Shown here piece after piece: positions 1 to 8,383 of a stretch of 64,000 bases of DNA. Numbering within the stretch: position 1 is the stretch's first letter; each line of letters opens with the position of its first letter. Position numbers and translations under genes: made by a program. Origin of the DNA: Ruminococcus sp. (lineage in GTDB: Bacteria > Bacillota > Clostridia > Oscillospirales > Ruminococcaceae); contig JAGCYM010000007.1 in assembly GCA_017960805.1 (NCBI GenBank), forward strand, positions 30,265 through 94,264, given 5' to 3'. The notes beneath the pieces were generated by a model, which saw only the letters and a program-made list of their open reading frames with translations, was not told the origin of the DNA and made no database searches.

Positions 1-189
1 TTCAGCTATCTTAGCTTCAAGGATAGCCTGTTCGTTCTTAGCTTCATCGTATTCAGCGTTTTCGGAAAGGTCTCCGTATGAACGAGCAACTTTAAGACGC
101 TCTGCTACTTCCTTACGTTTATTGATTTTGAGGTCGTCAAGCTCGAGGACGAGCTTGTCGTAGCTTGATCTTGACATCTGCTTACCCAT
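1..189 (-). CDS. greA: Transcription elongation factor GreA, N-terminal part
   Basis: GreA rescues backtracked RNA polymerase by stimulating transcript cleavage. Only the first 63 codons are in the window; the gene runs off the left edge. The visible part has the GreA N-terminal coiled-coil signature: an EL-DDL segment, then AR[15 protein letters not shown] with the acidic tip residues. The start is the ATG at 189, with an AAGGAG ribosome binding site 8-9 bases upstream and a strong promoter behind it. The N-terminal signature is highly specific, so the family call is safe. Confidence 0.93.
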   Translation of the reverse strand, partial: MGKQMSRSSYDKLVLELDDLKINKRKEVAERLKVARSYGDLSENAEYDEAKNEQAILEAKIAE

Positions 190-238
190 TTGACACAACT
201 CCTTAAGAATATTATTTTAGGTAAAAATATACTTATAC

Positions 239-267
239 ATTATACTATATATTGCGTAGTTTGTCAA
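239..267 (-). promoter_or_regulatory. SigA-type promoter for greA
   Basis: On the minus strand a perfect TTGACA (-35, 262-267) is separated by 17 bases from a perfect TATAAT (-10, 239-244), about 50 bases upstream of the greA start. Confidence 0.8.
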
Positions 268-430
268 TATGCGAAGAATATTTTCTGACTGTTCGGCGGT
301 AGAAAATAGGAATACTAGATGGCGGGTTATCGTTTCTTTTTTGCAATTGCGAAGAGTAAAATTGATGTATTGATCATGTACTACAGAAAAAGCGGTGTAT
401 AATAAGTCAGTCTGAGAGCACAATATGTCA

Positions 431-459
431 TTTACAAAGTGTTCGCATAATGATATAAT
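431..459 (+). promoter_or_regulatory. SigA-type promoter for the pectinase gene
   Basis: TTTACA (431-436), 17-base spacer, TATAAT (454-459), about 75 bases before the ATG at 535. The rest of the 190-534 gap holds only this promoter and the divergent greA promoter. Confidence 0.7.
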
Positions 460-534
460 ATAATAAATAGTATGCTTTCTTGGAAGTAAACTGTTAATAT
501 TGACCAATGAAAAGCGTAGAAAAGGAGTATTAAA

Positions 535-3500
535 ATGAACAGCAGAGTAAGAAAACAAACCCTGACTGTTGTGGCGGTTCTTGCCGTCGTATGCATGTTG
601 GTTAGTCAGCTCCTCGTTTTCCCTCAGAGGACTGCGAATGCCGCAGGCACAGACCTGTATGTAGGCTATCCAGGTCAGTCAAACAATTTTTCAACAGTTC
701 AGGACGCCGTTAACAGAGCGGCAAGCTTAAACCCGTCGAGTGAAAGCAACCGTGTTACAATACACATTGCTCCGGGTACTTATCGTCAGCAGGTTGTAGT
801 TCAGACACCTTACATTACTTTTGTAAACGATGATCCTTCAAAAGGAAATGTTGTTCTTACATGGTACTATGGTATAGGTTACAAGTACTACAGCGCCAAC
901 TCAAAAGGATACTACGATGCCTCTCTCGCAGCTTCCAAATCAGGAAAGAATGTAGCAAATTACCGCTGGGGTGCTACTGTACAGCTCTGGCCGAAGGCTA
1001 CAAACTTCAAAGCTAAGAATATTGTATTCGAGAATTCATTTAACCGCTACATTACAAATGAAGAGCTCGCTGATGGTGTAGAGTGTACAAATGAGACACT
1101 GACTGTTCAGCGAAATCAGGGTGTGGATGTTAAATCAAAGGCTTATACTGAACGTGCCGCTGCTCTTTCAGCAGACACTTCATACTGCGAATTCCTTAAC
1201 TGCCAGTTCCTTTCAAGTCAGGATACACTATATACTGGCGGGTCACCTCAGTATTACAAGAACTGCATAATCGAGGGACAAACTGATTATATATTCGGCG
1301 GAAGCAATGCTGTATTCGACAGCTGTGAGCTTCGCTGGAAGGGATACAGCTCTGGATCAACCGGTGGTTACATAACCGCTGCAAGAAGCCAGGGGGATCC
1401 GTATACTGGTTACTTATTCATGAACTGTAATGTTACAGCAAATTCACAGCTAACAGTAACACCGGGATATCTCGGAAGACCATGGGCACAGACTGCTAAA
1501 GTTCTTTTTGTGAATACAACTCTTCAGAATGCTAATCTGATCCGTGCTGAAGGATGGTATTCCATGAGTGGTGTTCAGCCGGAAACAGTTGATGGATTCA
1601 AGGAAAATGGTACTAAGCTTACAAATGGTACAAGAGTAGATCTTTCACAGCGTAAAGGTCATACTGTATCAGATAATGATGCTAAGAATATCAATATAAC
1701 AAGTTACATGAATAACTGGACTCCTTCGTATCTTAACGGAAGTTCCGGTCAGCAGGAGCAGCCTCAGGGCGGAAACAATGTTTCAGACGCAATCAAGCTC
1801 TGTGGCGGATGGTTTGAAGAAGCTTTTGTTGAGTGGGATAGTTCAAAACTCGGAAACAATATAAAAGTTGGATACGCATTATCGGGTTCAGGATCATTTA
1901 CAGCTGTTGACTCACAGCTTATACGTAATAACCGTGTGGATATTCCCGGACTGAAGGGCAATACAAAATACGATATCAAGGTTGAAGGCTCTTCTGGTTC
2001 CGCATCCTGCACGATAACTACTATGGCATTTGACCGCAGCGGTTACGCTCACTACAACTACACTGGTGTAGGAGCATATAATGATGATGGTACTCTCAAA
2101 TCAGGAGCTTCTGTCATCTATGTTACAAACTCAAATAAAGACAGTGTAACCTTTGGCGGACAGACTGGTCTTTATAATATCTTCAACAAGGCTGAACCTA
2201 GCAATGTAACTTTCCGTCTGATCGGTACTATCGATGTTCCTTCAGGAGCAAAGGCTAATGACGGAAAACAGAATGACGGTTCAAATATGCTTTACCTCAA
2301 TGGAGGAAAGAATGTTACAATTGAAGGTATCGGATATGATGCAAATCTGAATCAGTGGGGCTTCGACATGAAGCATTCCACAAGCTGTGAAGTAAGAAAC
2401 CTTCATCTTGCTAAATATCCTGATGATGGTATCTCAATGTCCGGTGGAAGCACAAGCAAATCATCACATATGTGGGTACACAACAACACAATAGAAAAGG
2501 GCTATAATGCTTATGCCGGAAATGGTATTGTTGATGACGATAAATCCGACGGTGATGGTTCAACAGATATTAAGTGGACCGATTATGCAACAATATCATA
2601 CAATGTATATATTGACTGTCATAAGACTTCACTTGTAGGTGGTGGAACAACACACGAACAGGACTGGATCACTTATCATCACAACTGGTTCAATAATACA
2701 GAATCACGTAATCCTCGTGCGAGAAGAGCACATGTTCACATCTATAACAACTACTTCTCAACTAATAAGCAGTATGGTATCGGAGCTTCTTACAACTCAA
2801 AGGTATTCTCTGAATCAAACTACTATGAGAAGACAAACCTTCCGCTTGATGCTGTGAATATGGGTAGTGATGAATTCTCAGGAACAATCAAGTCATTTAA
2901 CGATAAATTTGATAACTGTACAATGGGAAGTGGACTCGCTTACAAGATCGTTTACAGCCGCAATGAAGCAGCTCAGATCAATAACCTTAAATCAGGCGGC
3001 GAGGGATATGATAATTTCGATCTCAATATGTACAGCTATACAGCACAGACTCCTGATCAGGCAAAAGCAACTGTAAAGGAACTTGCAGGTCGTATGCAGC
3101 AGAAGGCATACAATGCTGGTACTGTTACAGAAGGTCAGCAGGGTGAAATAGTTACTCCGGATAATGATATAAAGAGCACACTGATAAGCAAGCTTGATCC
3201 TAAGGATCCTTCCTATGGTTTCCTCTGGAGCATATCCGAAAATGTTAAACAGGGTGACAAGGCGTTTGCTGATCGTGAGCATGTCATAGCTTCACTTCCT
3301 TCAGATATTCTCGGCGGTGAGCATATCCTTACAGCATGTGATTCCAAGAAGACTGATTCTGATCTTGCTGTTATTACAGCTGCAAAGGACATAATCGTTT
3401 ATGTTGCATTTGATCAGAGAGTAACATCGCTTCCATCATGGATTGCAAGCTATTCAAAACAGGGACAGGTTGTAGAGATTAATGATAGTGAAGAGGTTAG

Positions 3501-3978
3501 ACCATTTGATGTATATTCAAAAGAAGTGAAGTCAGGCGAGTCTATAACTCTTGGAACAAACGGAATGAGCGGCGCTTGTATGAACTATACTGTTTTTGTA
3601 AAGGAAAAGCCAGCAGAAACTACTACAACTACTACTGAAACTACAACAACCACCACTACCACAACGACTACTGAAGAAACAACAACTACGACTACAACTA
3701 CGACAACTGAAGAGACAACTACAACTACTACAACAACTGTAACAGAAGTTTCAGCTACATTATGGGGAGATGCAAATCTCGATCAGAAAGTTACGATCGC
3801 TGATGCTGTTGCAATTCTTCAGCACATAGGAAACAAAGACAAGTATGGACTAAAACAGCAGGGACTTATCAATTCTGATGTTTATGGTCATGGTGACGGA
3901 TTGACAGCTATGGATGCATATACAATACAGAAAGTCGATGCAGGAGTCCTTACCGAATCTGATCTTCCTGTGGATTAA
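535..3978 (+). CDS. Secreted bifunctional pectin methylesterase (CE8) - pectate lyase (PL1) with dockerin
   Basis: A 1147-aa cellulosomal pectinase. Residues 1-36 are a signal peptide (basic start, hydrophobic core, ANA cleavage site). Residues ~38-395 are a CE8 pectin methylesterase with all catalytic motifs: QDTLY at 229-233, DYIFG at 251-255 and LGRPW at 313-317. After a short linker, residues ~510-830 form a PL1 pectate lyase, with WITYHHNWF and the substrate-binding R-NPRARR motif at 725-731 followed by VHIYNNYF. A Thr/Glu-rich linker (~1027-1070) leads to a type I dockerin at ~1075-1147 with two Ca-binding repeats (GDANLDQKVTIADAVAIL and a weaker second one). De-esterification followed by cleavage on one polypeptide makes functional sense. 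AGGAG precedes the ATG at good spacing. Cohesin partner unknown. Confidence 0.95.
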   Translation: MNSRVRKQTLTVVAVLAVVCMLVSQLLVFPQRTANAAGTDLYVGYPGQSNNFSTVQDAVNRAASLNPSSESNRVTIHIAPGTYRQQVVVQTPYITFVNDDPSKGNVVLTWYYGIGYKYYSANSKGYYDASLAASKSGKNVANYRWGATVQLWPKATNFKAKNIVFENSFNRYITNEELADGVECTNETLTVQRNQGVDVKSKAYTERAAALSADTSYCEFLNCQFLSSQDTLYTGGSPQYYKNCIIEGQTDYIFGGSNAVFDSCELRWKGYSSGSTGGYITAARSQGDPYTGYLFMNCNVTANSQLTVTPGYLGRPWAQTAKVLFVNTTLQNANLIRAEGWYSMSGVQPETVDGFKENGTKLTNGTRVDLSQRKGHTVSDNDAKNINITSYMNNWTPSYLNGSSGQQEQPQGGNNVSDAIKLCGGWFEEAFVEWDSSKLGNNIKVGYALSGSGSFTAVDSQLIRNNRVDIPGLKGNTKYDIKVEGSSGSASCTITTMAFDRSGYAHYNYTGVGAYNDDGTLKSGASVIYVTNSNKDSVTFGGQTGLYNIFNKAEPSNVTFRLIGTIDVPSGAKANDGKQNDGSNMLYLNGGKNVTIEGIGYDANLNQWGFDMKHSTSCEVRNLHLAKYPDDGISMSGGSTSKSSHMWVHNNTIEKGYNAYAGNGIVDDDKSDGDGSTDIKWTDYATISYNVYIDCHKTSLVGGGTTHEQDWITYHHNWFNNTESRNPRARRAHVHIYNNYFSTNKQYGIGASYNSKVFSESNYYEKTNLPLDAVNMGSDEFSGTIKSFNDKFDNCTMGSGLAYKIVYSRNEAAQINNLKSGGEGYDNFDLNMYSYTAQTPDQAKATVKELAGRMQQKAYNAGTVTEGQQGEIVTPDNDIKSTLISKLDPKDPSYGFLWSISENVKQGDKAFADREHVIASLPSDILGGEHILTACDSKKTDSDLAVITAAKDIIVYVAFDQRVTSLPSWIASYSKQGQVVEINDSEEVRPFDVYSKEVKSGESITLGTNGMSGACMNYTVFVKEKPAETTTTTTETTTTTTTTTTTEETTTTTTTTTTEETTTTTTTTVTEVSATLWGDANLDQKVTIADAVAILQHIGNKDKYGLKQQGLINSDVYGHGDGLTAMDAYTIQKVDAGVLTESDLPVD

Positions 3979-4010
3979 TAATTGATAGAAAAAGAAATAC
4001 TAGTTTATAC

Positions 4011-4052
4011 AAAAAAAGATTTGGGGCGGAATTCTGCCCCAAATCTTTTTTT
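4011..4052 (+). terminator. Intrinsic terminator after the pectinase gene
   Basis: Perfect hairpin: AAAAAAAGATTTGGGGC, 8-base loop, then the complementary GCCCCAAATCTTTTTTT. The A-tract at the 5' side means it could also work on the opposite strand. Confidence 0.88.
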
Positions 4053-4080
4053 AACCTCTTTTCGTTGACGGAAAGGCGAC

Positions 4081-4112
4081 AAAAAAATCGCGCTTCGGAA
4101 ACCGAAACGCGA
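4081..4112 (-). terminator. Intrinsic terminator of the tRNA operon
   Basis: On the minus strand an 11-bp stem (TCGCGTTTCGG with CCGAAGCGCGA, one mismatch) with a 3-base loop is followed by T7. It lies just after tRNA-Cys. Confidence 0.82.
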
Positions 4113-4118
4113 AATACT

Positions 4119-4192
4119 TGGAGGCGCCACCCAGATTTGAACTGGGGATCAGGGTGTTGCAGACCCATGCCTTACCACTTGGCTATAGCGCC
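4119..4192 (-). tRNA. tRNA-Cys (anticodon GCA)
   Basis: Cloverleaf with a GGCGC...GCGCC acceptor stem (one G-U pair), GCA anticodon, T-arm with GTTCAAATC, U discriminator and encoded CCA. Last of four tRNAs in one transcript. Confidence 0.96.
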
Positions 4193-4194
4193 AT

Positions 4195-4270
4195 TGGAGC
4201 GGATTACGAGGCTCGAACTCGCTACCTCCACCTTGGCAAGGTGGCGCTCTACCAGATGAGCTAAATCCGC
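4195..4270 (-). tRNA. tRNA-Gly (anticodon GCC)
   Basis: Acceptor GCGGATT paired with AATCCGC, GCC anticodon in a 5-bp stem, GTTCGAGCC T-loop, encoded CCA. Separated from tRNA-Cys by two bases. Confidence 0.97.
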
Positions 4271-4272
4271 AA

Positions 4273-4349
4273 TGGCGACCCGGATGAGGCTCGAACTCAC
4301 GACCTCTAGCGTGACAGGCTAGCGTTCTAACCAACTGAACTACCGGGCC
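4273..4349 (-). tRNA. tRNA-Asp (anticodon GTC)
   Basis: Acceptor GGCCCGG paired with CCGGGTC, GTC anticodon, GTTCGAGCC T-loop, G discriminator, encoded CCA. Two bases from tRNA-Gly. Confidence 0.97.
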
Positions 4350-4353
4350 ATCT

Positions 4354-4429
4354 TGGTGGGGACTACAGGGCTCGAACCTGTGACCCTCTGCTTGTAAGGC
4401 AGATGCTCTCCCAGCTGAGCTAAACCCCC
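4354..4429 (-). tRNA. tRNA-Val (anticodon TAC)
   Basis: First tRNA of the operon: acceptor GGGGGTT/AGTCCCC, TAC anticodon, GTTCGAGCC T-loop, encoded CCA. Confidence 0.97.
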
Positions 4430-4496
4430 ACAAAAGCCTTTTATTCCGTCAGTCGAACGCTGTCTGCCGACTTTCAGTCTCCTGACGACGAAGTTA

Positions 4497-4525
4497 ATTA
4501 TAACACAGCTTGGCAATTTTGTCAA
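4497..4525 (-). promoter_or_regulatory. Promoter of the tRNA operon
   Basis: Minus-strand TTGACA (4520-4525), 17-base spacer, TATAAT (4497-4502), both perfect. This is a consensus stable-RNA promoter. Nothing recognisable lies between it and the pseudogene ending at 4731. Confidence 0.9.
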
Positions 4526-4730
4526 GCACTTTTTTCAAAAAAATCCAAAAAATTTTTAGTCGCCAGTTTTTCGCTATTTTCAGCGCTTTATCGATTTCAA
4601 CCTTCCTTTATTTTTTCAAAGCAAGATTTCATTTCTCAAAAGAAGTTAGTCAAATTAGAATACTTCTTAGAGACTTAACGCAAACCACACCTCACAAACA
4701 ATCTGTTAGACAACTTAAAAGCATCAGCAT

Positions 4731-5476
4731 TCATCGCACATCATAATAAAAACTATCTGCAGCTTGGCGGTCTCTTCCTGTAAAAATGCGTTTCGTCAGT
4801 TTGCGATTCTTAATAAAATACCAGTCGCCAAATTGATCGAATTTACGTGATGATGTAAGAATATACGATCTATTTAATGTTCCGTATTTCTTTCCTTTCT
4901 GCTTGCCATATTTTTTAATCTGGCCGCACAATCCATATCCTCAAGACTTATCAGACTTTCATCAAAACCATTTATTGCTTCAAAATCGTTCCTGCAGAAC
5001 CAGAACATAGCACCACCGAGATACCCGCCATTTTTTATCATAGCCGGCAAAAGATTGAGGACAACATAAACAGATGAAACAGCAATCCCAACAGACATTC
5101 TGTCAAACCTCGGTACCGTTCCTCCGCCAATGTATTTCCCACTTTCGAGCTTCTCTCTAATCTCAGCAAGTGAGTATTTGGTCATCAAACTGTCAGCCTC
5201 TATCGTCACCACTATCTCGCCTTCTGCTTCTTTAACTCCTGTATTTCTTACAGCAGCGATGCATTTATCCTCATTTTTAAAGACTTTTGCGCCATAGTGT
5301 TTTGCTATCATACAGGTATTATCAGTACATCTGTTTGCGACAACAATTATCTCTACTGAATCAGGTTTAACATATTTAGACGCACTGATGATTGCGCGAA
5401 GGCATTTACCGATATATTATTCTTCATTGTCTGCAGGTATAACGATGGTAAATTTAGGTTTATTTATGATACACCT
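4731..5476 (-). pseudogene. Broken family 2 glycosyltransferase
   Basis: Reading from about 5476, the frame gives the GT2 start (PKFTIVIPADNEE), then an in-frame TAA at 5417-5419, and then continues in the same frame with YIGKCLRAI, IIVVANRCTDNT, an acidic VTIEADS motif (DxD region), GGAMFWFCRNDFEAINGFDE and ISLEDMDCAARLK. At the A-run around 4911-4916 the frame shifts by one: the original C-terminus (KKYGKQKGKKYGTLNRSY to YYYDVR) resumes in the next frame and ends at 4731. One missing A in that run explains the shift. No ATG is present at the expected start. Two independent lesions make a functional full-length product unlikely. Confidence 0.85.
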
Positions 5477-5528
5477 CAATCCTCCAATTCATCTAAGACG
5501 TTCTCATTTTATTCCGCATTTTCCACCG

Positions 5529-5579
5529 AAAATGCCATAGTATTTCAGACTGGCGCATCATAAATACTATGGCATTTTT
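5529..5579. terminator. Long hairpin, probable bidirectional terminator
   Basis: AAAATGCCATAGTATTT and its exact complement AAATACTATGGCATTTT flank a 16-base loop, with T-rich sequence on both sides. It ends the minus-strand synthetase gene and insulates the pseudogene. Confidence 0.75.
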
Positions 5580-5625
5580 CCTTTAATGCAGAGCCTTAAT
5601 TAGAGGATGCACTTTGTTTTATAGA

Positions 5626-7941
5626 TCAGCCCTTAAGTTCCACTCTTCTTATTTTTCCACTTATTGTTTTAGGAAGTTCATCGCGGAACTCAACAATTCT
5701 TGGATACTTATAAGGAGCCGTATGCTTTTTAACATAATCCTGTATTTCTTTCTTAAGTTCCTCTGTTCCTTCCTTGCCTTTAACAAGCACAATAGAAGCT
5801 TTCACTACCTGTCCTCTTACAGGATCTGGAGCAGCACTTACTCCACATTCAAGAACATAAGGAAGTTCCATTATAACACTCTCAATCTCAAAAGGTCCTA
5901 TGCGATAACCTGAAGATTTGATAACATCATCAACACGTCCGACATACCAGAAATATCCATCCTCATCTTTCCACGCAGTGTCACCTGTATGATACATTCC
6001 ATCATGCCATACTTCTCTTGTCTTTTCCTCATCCTGATAATATCCAAGAAAAAGTCCAGCAGGAATGCCCTTGTCAAGACGTATTACTATCTCACCTGTT
6101 TCACCTGTCTTGCAAGGCTTTCCATCAGGATCAACTATGTCCACATCGTACATAACACTCGGCTTTCCCATCGAGCCTGGACGTGCAGTCATTCCGACAA
6201 AGTTTCCGATAGATAATGTAGTTTCAGTTTGACCAAAACCTTCCATCAGTTTAACCCCTGTAGCATTTAGGAACTGGTTATATACCTCGGGGTTAAGAGC
6301 TTCACCTGCAACAGTAGCATATTTGATGCTGCTGAGATCATACTTGCTAAGATCCTCTTTTATAAAGAATCTGTACATTGTCGGAGGAGCACAGAACGTA
6401 GTTATATTATACTGCTTAAACATCGGAAGGATCTTATTCGCATCAAAGCGGTCGAAGTCATAAACAAATATACAAGTCTCACTTAGCCACTGGCCATAAA
6501 GCTTTCCCCAAAGTGCCTTACCCCAGCCAGTGTCAGAAATCGTAAAATGAATTCCGTTCGGATCAACATTGTGCCAGTAACGAGCTGTTATAAAATGACC
6601 TAGTGCATATAGGTGACAATGAGTCGCTATCTTAGGATAACCCGTTGTTCCTGATGTGAAAAACATAAGGTTAGGCTCTTTGCCACAAGAAATGAGATCT
6701 GGATCTGTCGGGCGCTCGAACACATCACCTTGCGATGCGATACCATCATCAAATTTATCCCATCCATCGCGTTCTCCTCGAACCATCATCCTCATTATAT
6801 CCATTCCGCACTCATCAATAGCAAGATCAACCTGATGAGCAACATCTCCATCAGCCGTACATACTATCGCTTTAACTCCAGCAGCTTTAAAACGGTATGT
6901 AAAATCATGCTGAACCAGCTGATTGGTTGCCGGAATAACTATTGCACCAATCTTATGTAAAGCAATAATTGAAAACCAGAACTGATAATGCCTTTTAAGA
7001 ACGAGCATTACTCTGTCACCTTTTTTTATTCCCTTAGAAAGGAAATAATTTGCAGTCATATTAGAGTACTTCTTTATTTCTGCAAAGGTAAATCTGCGTT
7101 CTTCTAGTTCGTTTGAAACATAAATGAGTGCAGTCTTTTCAGGGCATTTTTCTGCAAGCGCATCAACAACATCAAATCCGAAATTAAAAGTAGATTCATT
7201 CTTGAATTTTATTTTAGTAAGTGCACCATTTTCATCAGTTTCGCACTCAACAAATTTATCTGCTACCGGATTCTTTATGTTCGCAAGATCGAAATTTGTA
7301 ACGCCAGGAAGTATTACAGGCTCAAGATTTGAGATAGCATGTGTTGGCTTTTCATTCTGGCCAAACACAACCGCATAGAAACGGCACTCGTGTCCGCCGA
7401 CTGCCCATTCATCATGAGGTTCCGAACTATCATAATAAATAGAGTCTCCTTCGCTGAGCACTTCAACATTATCTCCGACCTGAACCTTTAATTGACCACT
7501 GATAATGATATCAAGTTCCTGTCCCTCGTGAGTATGTGGATGAGGAACACGGAATTTCTCATCTACATAAGGAATAGTAACAAGGAATGGCTCGCCTATC
7601 TTATTTCTGAATTTAGGAGCAAGTCGCAGATAACTCAAACCTTTTCTTCTTGCAATCGGAAGTCCCTCACCTGCTCTTGTTATATCAAAACTATTGATAT
7701 GAGGAGATTCGCCCTCCATAAGATCAGCTATTTCTACACCGCAAACATTTGCAAATTTATATATAAAAGTAAAGCTGAAATCTTTTGCACCGCCTTCATA
7801 TGCAAGGTACTCATAAGTTGAAACTCCAACCTTTTCAGCCATTTCCTCCGGAGAATACCCTACTGATTCACGCGTAAGTCTAATTCGTTCAGCGACCTCT
7901 CTTATTTTAAACTCAGGATTCATTGTATTACTCATTAGCAA
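5626..7941 (-). CDS. XRE-type HTH / cupin / AMP-forming acyl-CoA synthetase fusion protein
   Basis: A 771-aa fusion. Residues ~8-70 form an XRE helix-turn-helix (RLTRESVGYSPEEMAEKVGVSTYEYLAYE). Residues ~110-200 form a cupin (HPHTHEGQELDIIISGQLKV...GDSIYYDSSEPHDEWA). The rest is an ANL-family adenylating enzyme with MFFTSGTTGYPK (P-loop), GEALNPEVYNQF, EGFGQTETT, YHTGDTAWKDEDGYFWYVGRVDDVIKSSGYRIGPFEIE and PKTISGKIRR with the catalytic lysine. It resembles medium-chain acyl-/acetyl-CoA synthetases. The start may be TTG at 7941 (5 bases from GGAG) or ATG at 7935; the choice changes only two residues. An HTH-cupin pair normally forms a free-standing metabolite-sensing repressor, so this may be a trigger enzyme that senses its own substrate; that is inference. 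Confidence 0.9.
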   Translation of the reverse strand: MLMSNTMNPEFKIREVAERIRLTRESVGYSPEEMAEKVGVSTYEYLAYEGGAKDFSFTFIYKFANVCGVEIADLMEGESPHINSFDITRAGEGLPIARRKGLSYLRLAPKFRNKIGEPFLVTIPYVDEKFRVPHPHTHEGQELDIIISGQLKVQVGDNVEVLSEGDSIYYDSSEPHDEWAVGGHECRFYAVVFGQNEKPTHAISNLEPVILPGVTNFDLANIKNPVADKFVECETDENGALTKIKFKNESTFNFGFDVVDALAEKCPEKTALIYVSNELEERRFTFAEIKKYSNMTANYFLSKGIKKGDRVMLVLKRHYQFWFSIIALHKIGAIVIPATNQLVQHDFTYRFKAAGVKAIVCTADGDVAHQVDLAIDECGMDIMRMMVRGERDGWDKFDDGIASQGDVFERPTDPDLISCGKEPNLMFFTSGTTGYPKIATHCHLYALGHFITARYWHNVDPNGIHFTISDTGWGKALWGKLYGQWLSETCIFVYDFDRFDANKILPMFKQYNITTFCAPPTMYRFFIKEDLSKYDLSSIKYATVAGEALNPEVYNQFLNATGVKLMEGFGQTETTLSIGNFVGMTARPGSMGKPSVMYDVDIVDPDGKPCKTGETGEIVIRLDKGIPAGLFLGYYQDEEKTREVWHDGMYHTGDTAWKDEDGYFWYVGRVDDVIKSSGYRIGPFEIESVIMELPYVLECGVSAAPDPVRGQVVKASIVLVKGKEGTEELKKEIQDYVKKHTAPYKYPRIVEFRDELPKTISGKIRRVELKG

Positions 7942-8383
7942 GCCTGCTCCTTCCTAAAAAATCATACATTTATCTCAGTGCCACCAATTGCCATAAAGTG
8001 ACACAATAAATTTCGAGCATACACAAGAGTGATTATATCACCTATATAAATCGTTGTCAAGAAAAACGCCATATTATCGCGACGCATCATAAAGCTCGCC
8101 TTTTAATACAATTCGTAATATTAGCTACCATTATTCATTTTTGTACATTTTTGATTTTTTACCGTGAGTAGCATTTTCTTTTCAAAAAGCAACATTACCA
8201 TAATACAAGCTCTAAAAACGCCGATTTTTATAACTTGCTGTATATATTTTCGTTGTACAAAACGTAGATTTTCATTGTATAAAACGCCAAATCTTACCTA
8301 TTTCTCTTTAAAATATAATATGTGTATGATACAATAAGCTTAAGAAGCGACTGGTTTCAATTATCGGAAGGAGGTGCGGCATT
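7942..8383. other. Divergent intergenic region
   Basis: Holds the minus-strand promoter at 8032-8060 and the ribosome binding site of the CAP gene (AAGGAGGT at ~8369). The AT-rich middle (8100-8320) has two similar TTGTA(C/T)AAAACG segments (8255-8290) and a TATAAT at 8314-8319 without a convincing -35. I see no gene. Confidence 0.5.
8032..8060 (-). promoter_or_regulatory. Promoter of the XRE-cupin-synthetase gene
   Basis: Minus-strand TTGACA (8055-8060), N17, TATAAT (8032-8037), both perfect; leaves a leader of roughly 85 bases. Confidence 0.85.

Noticed and set aside
217-558. Open frame on the minus strand across the greA-pectinase gap
   Set aside because: It overlaps both promoters and has no ribosome binding site or recognisable domain; chance frame.
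3617-3745. ACT/ACA-rich stretch looking like a microsatellite
   Set aside because: It encodes the Thr-rich linker of the pectinase in frame; similar stretches in GH74 and the lipoprotein are also linkers.
8255-8300. Two TTGTA(C/T)AAAACG segments before the CAP gene
   Set aside because: Only two imperfect copies in AT-rich DNA; too weak to call an operator.
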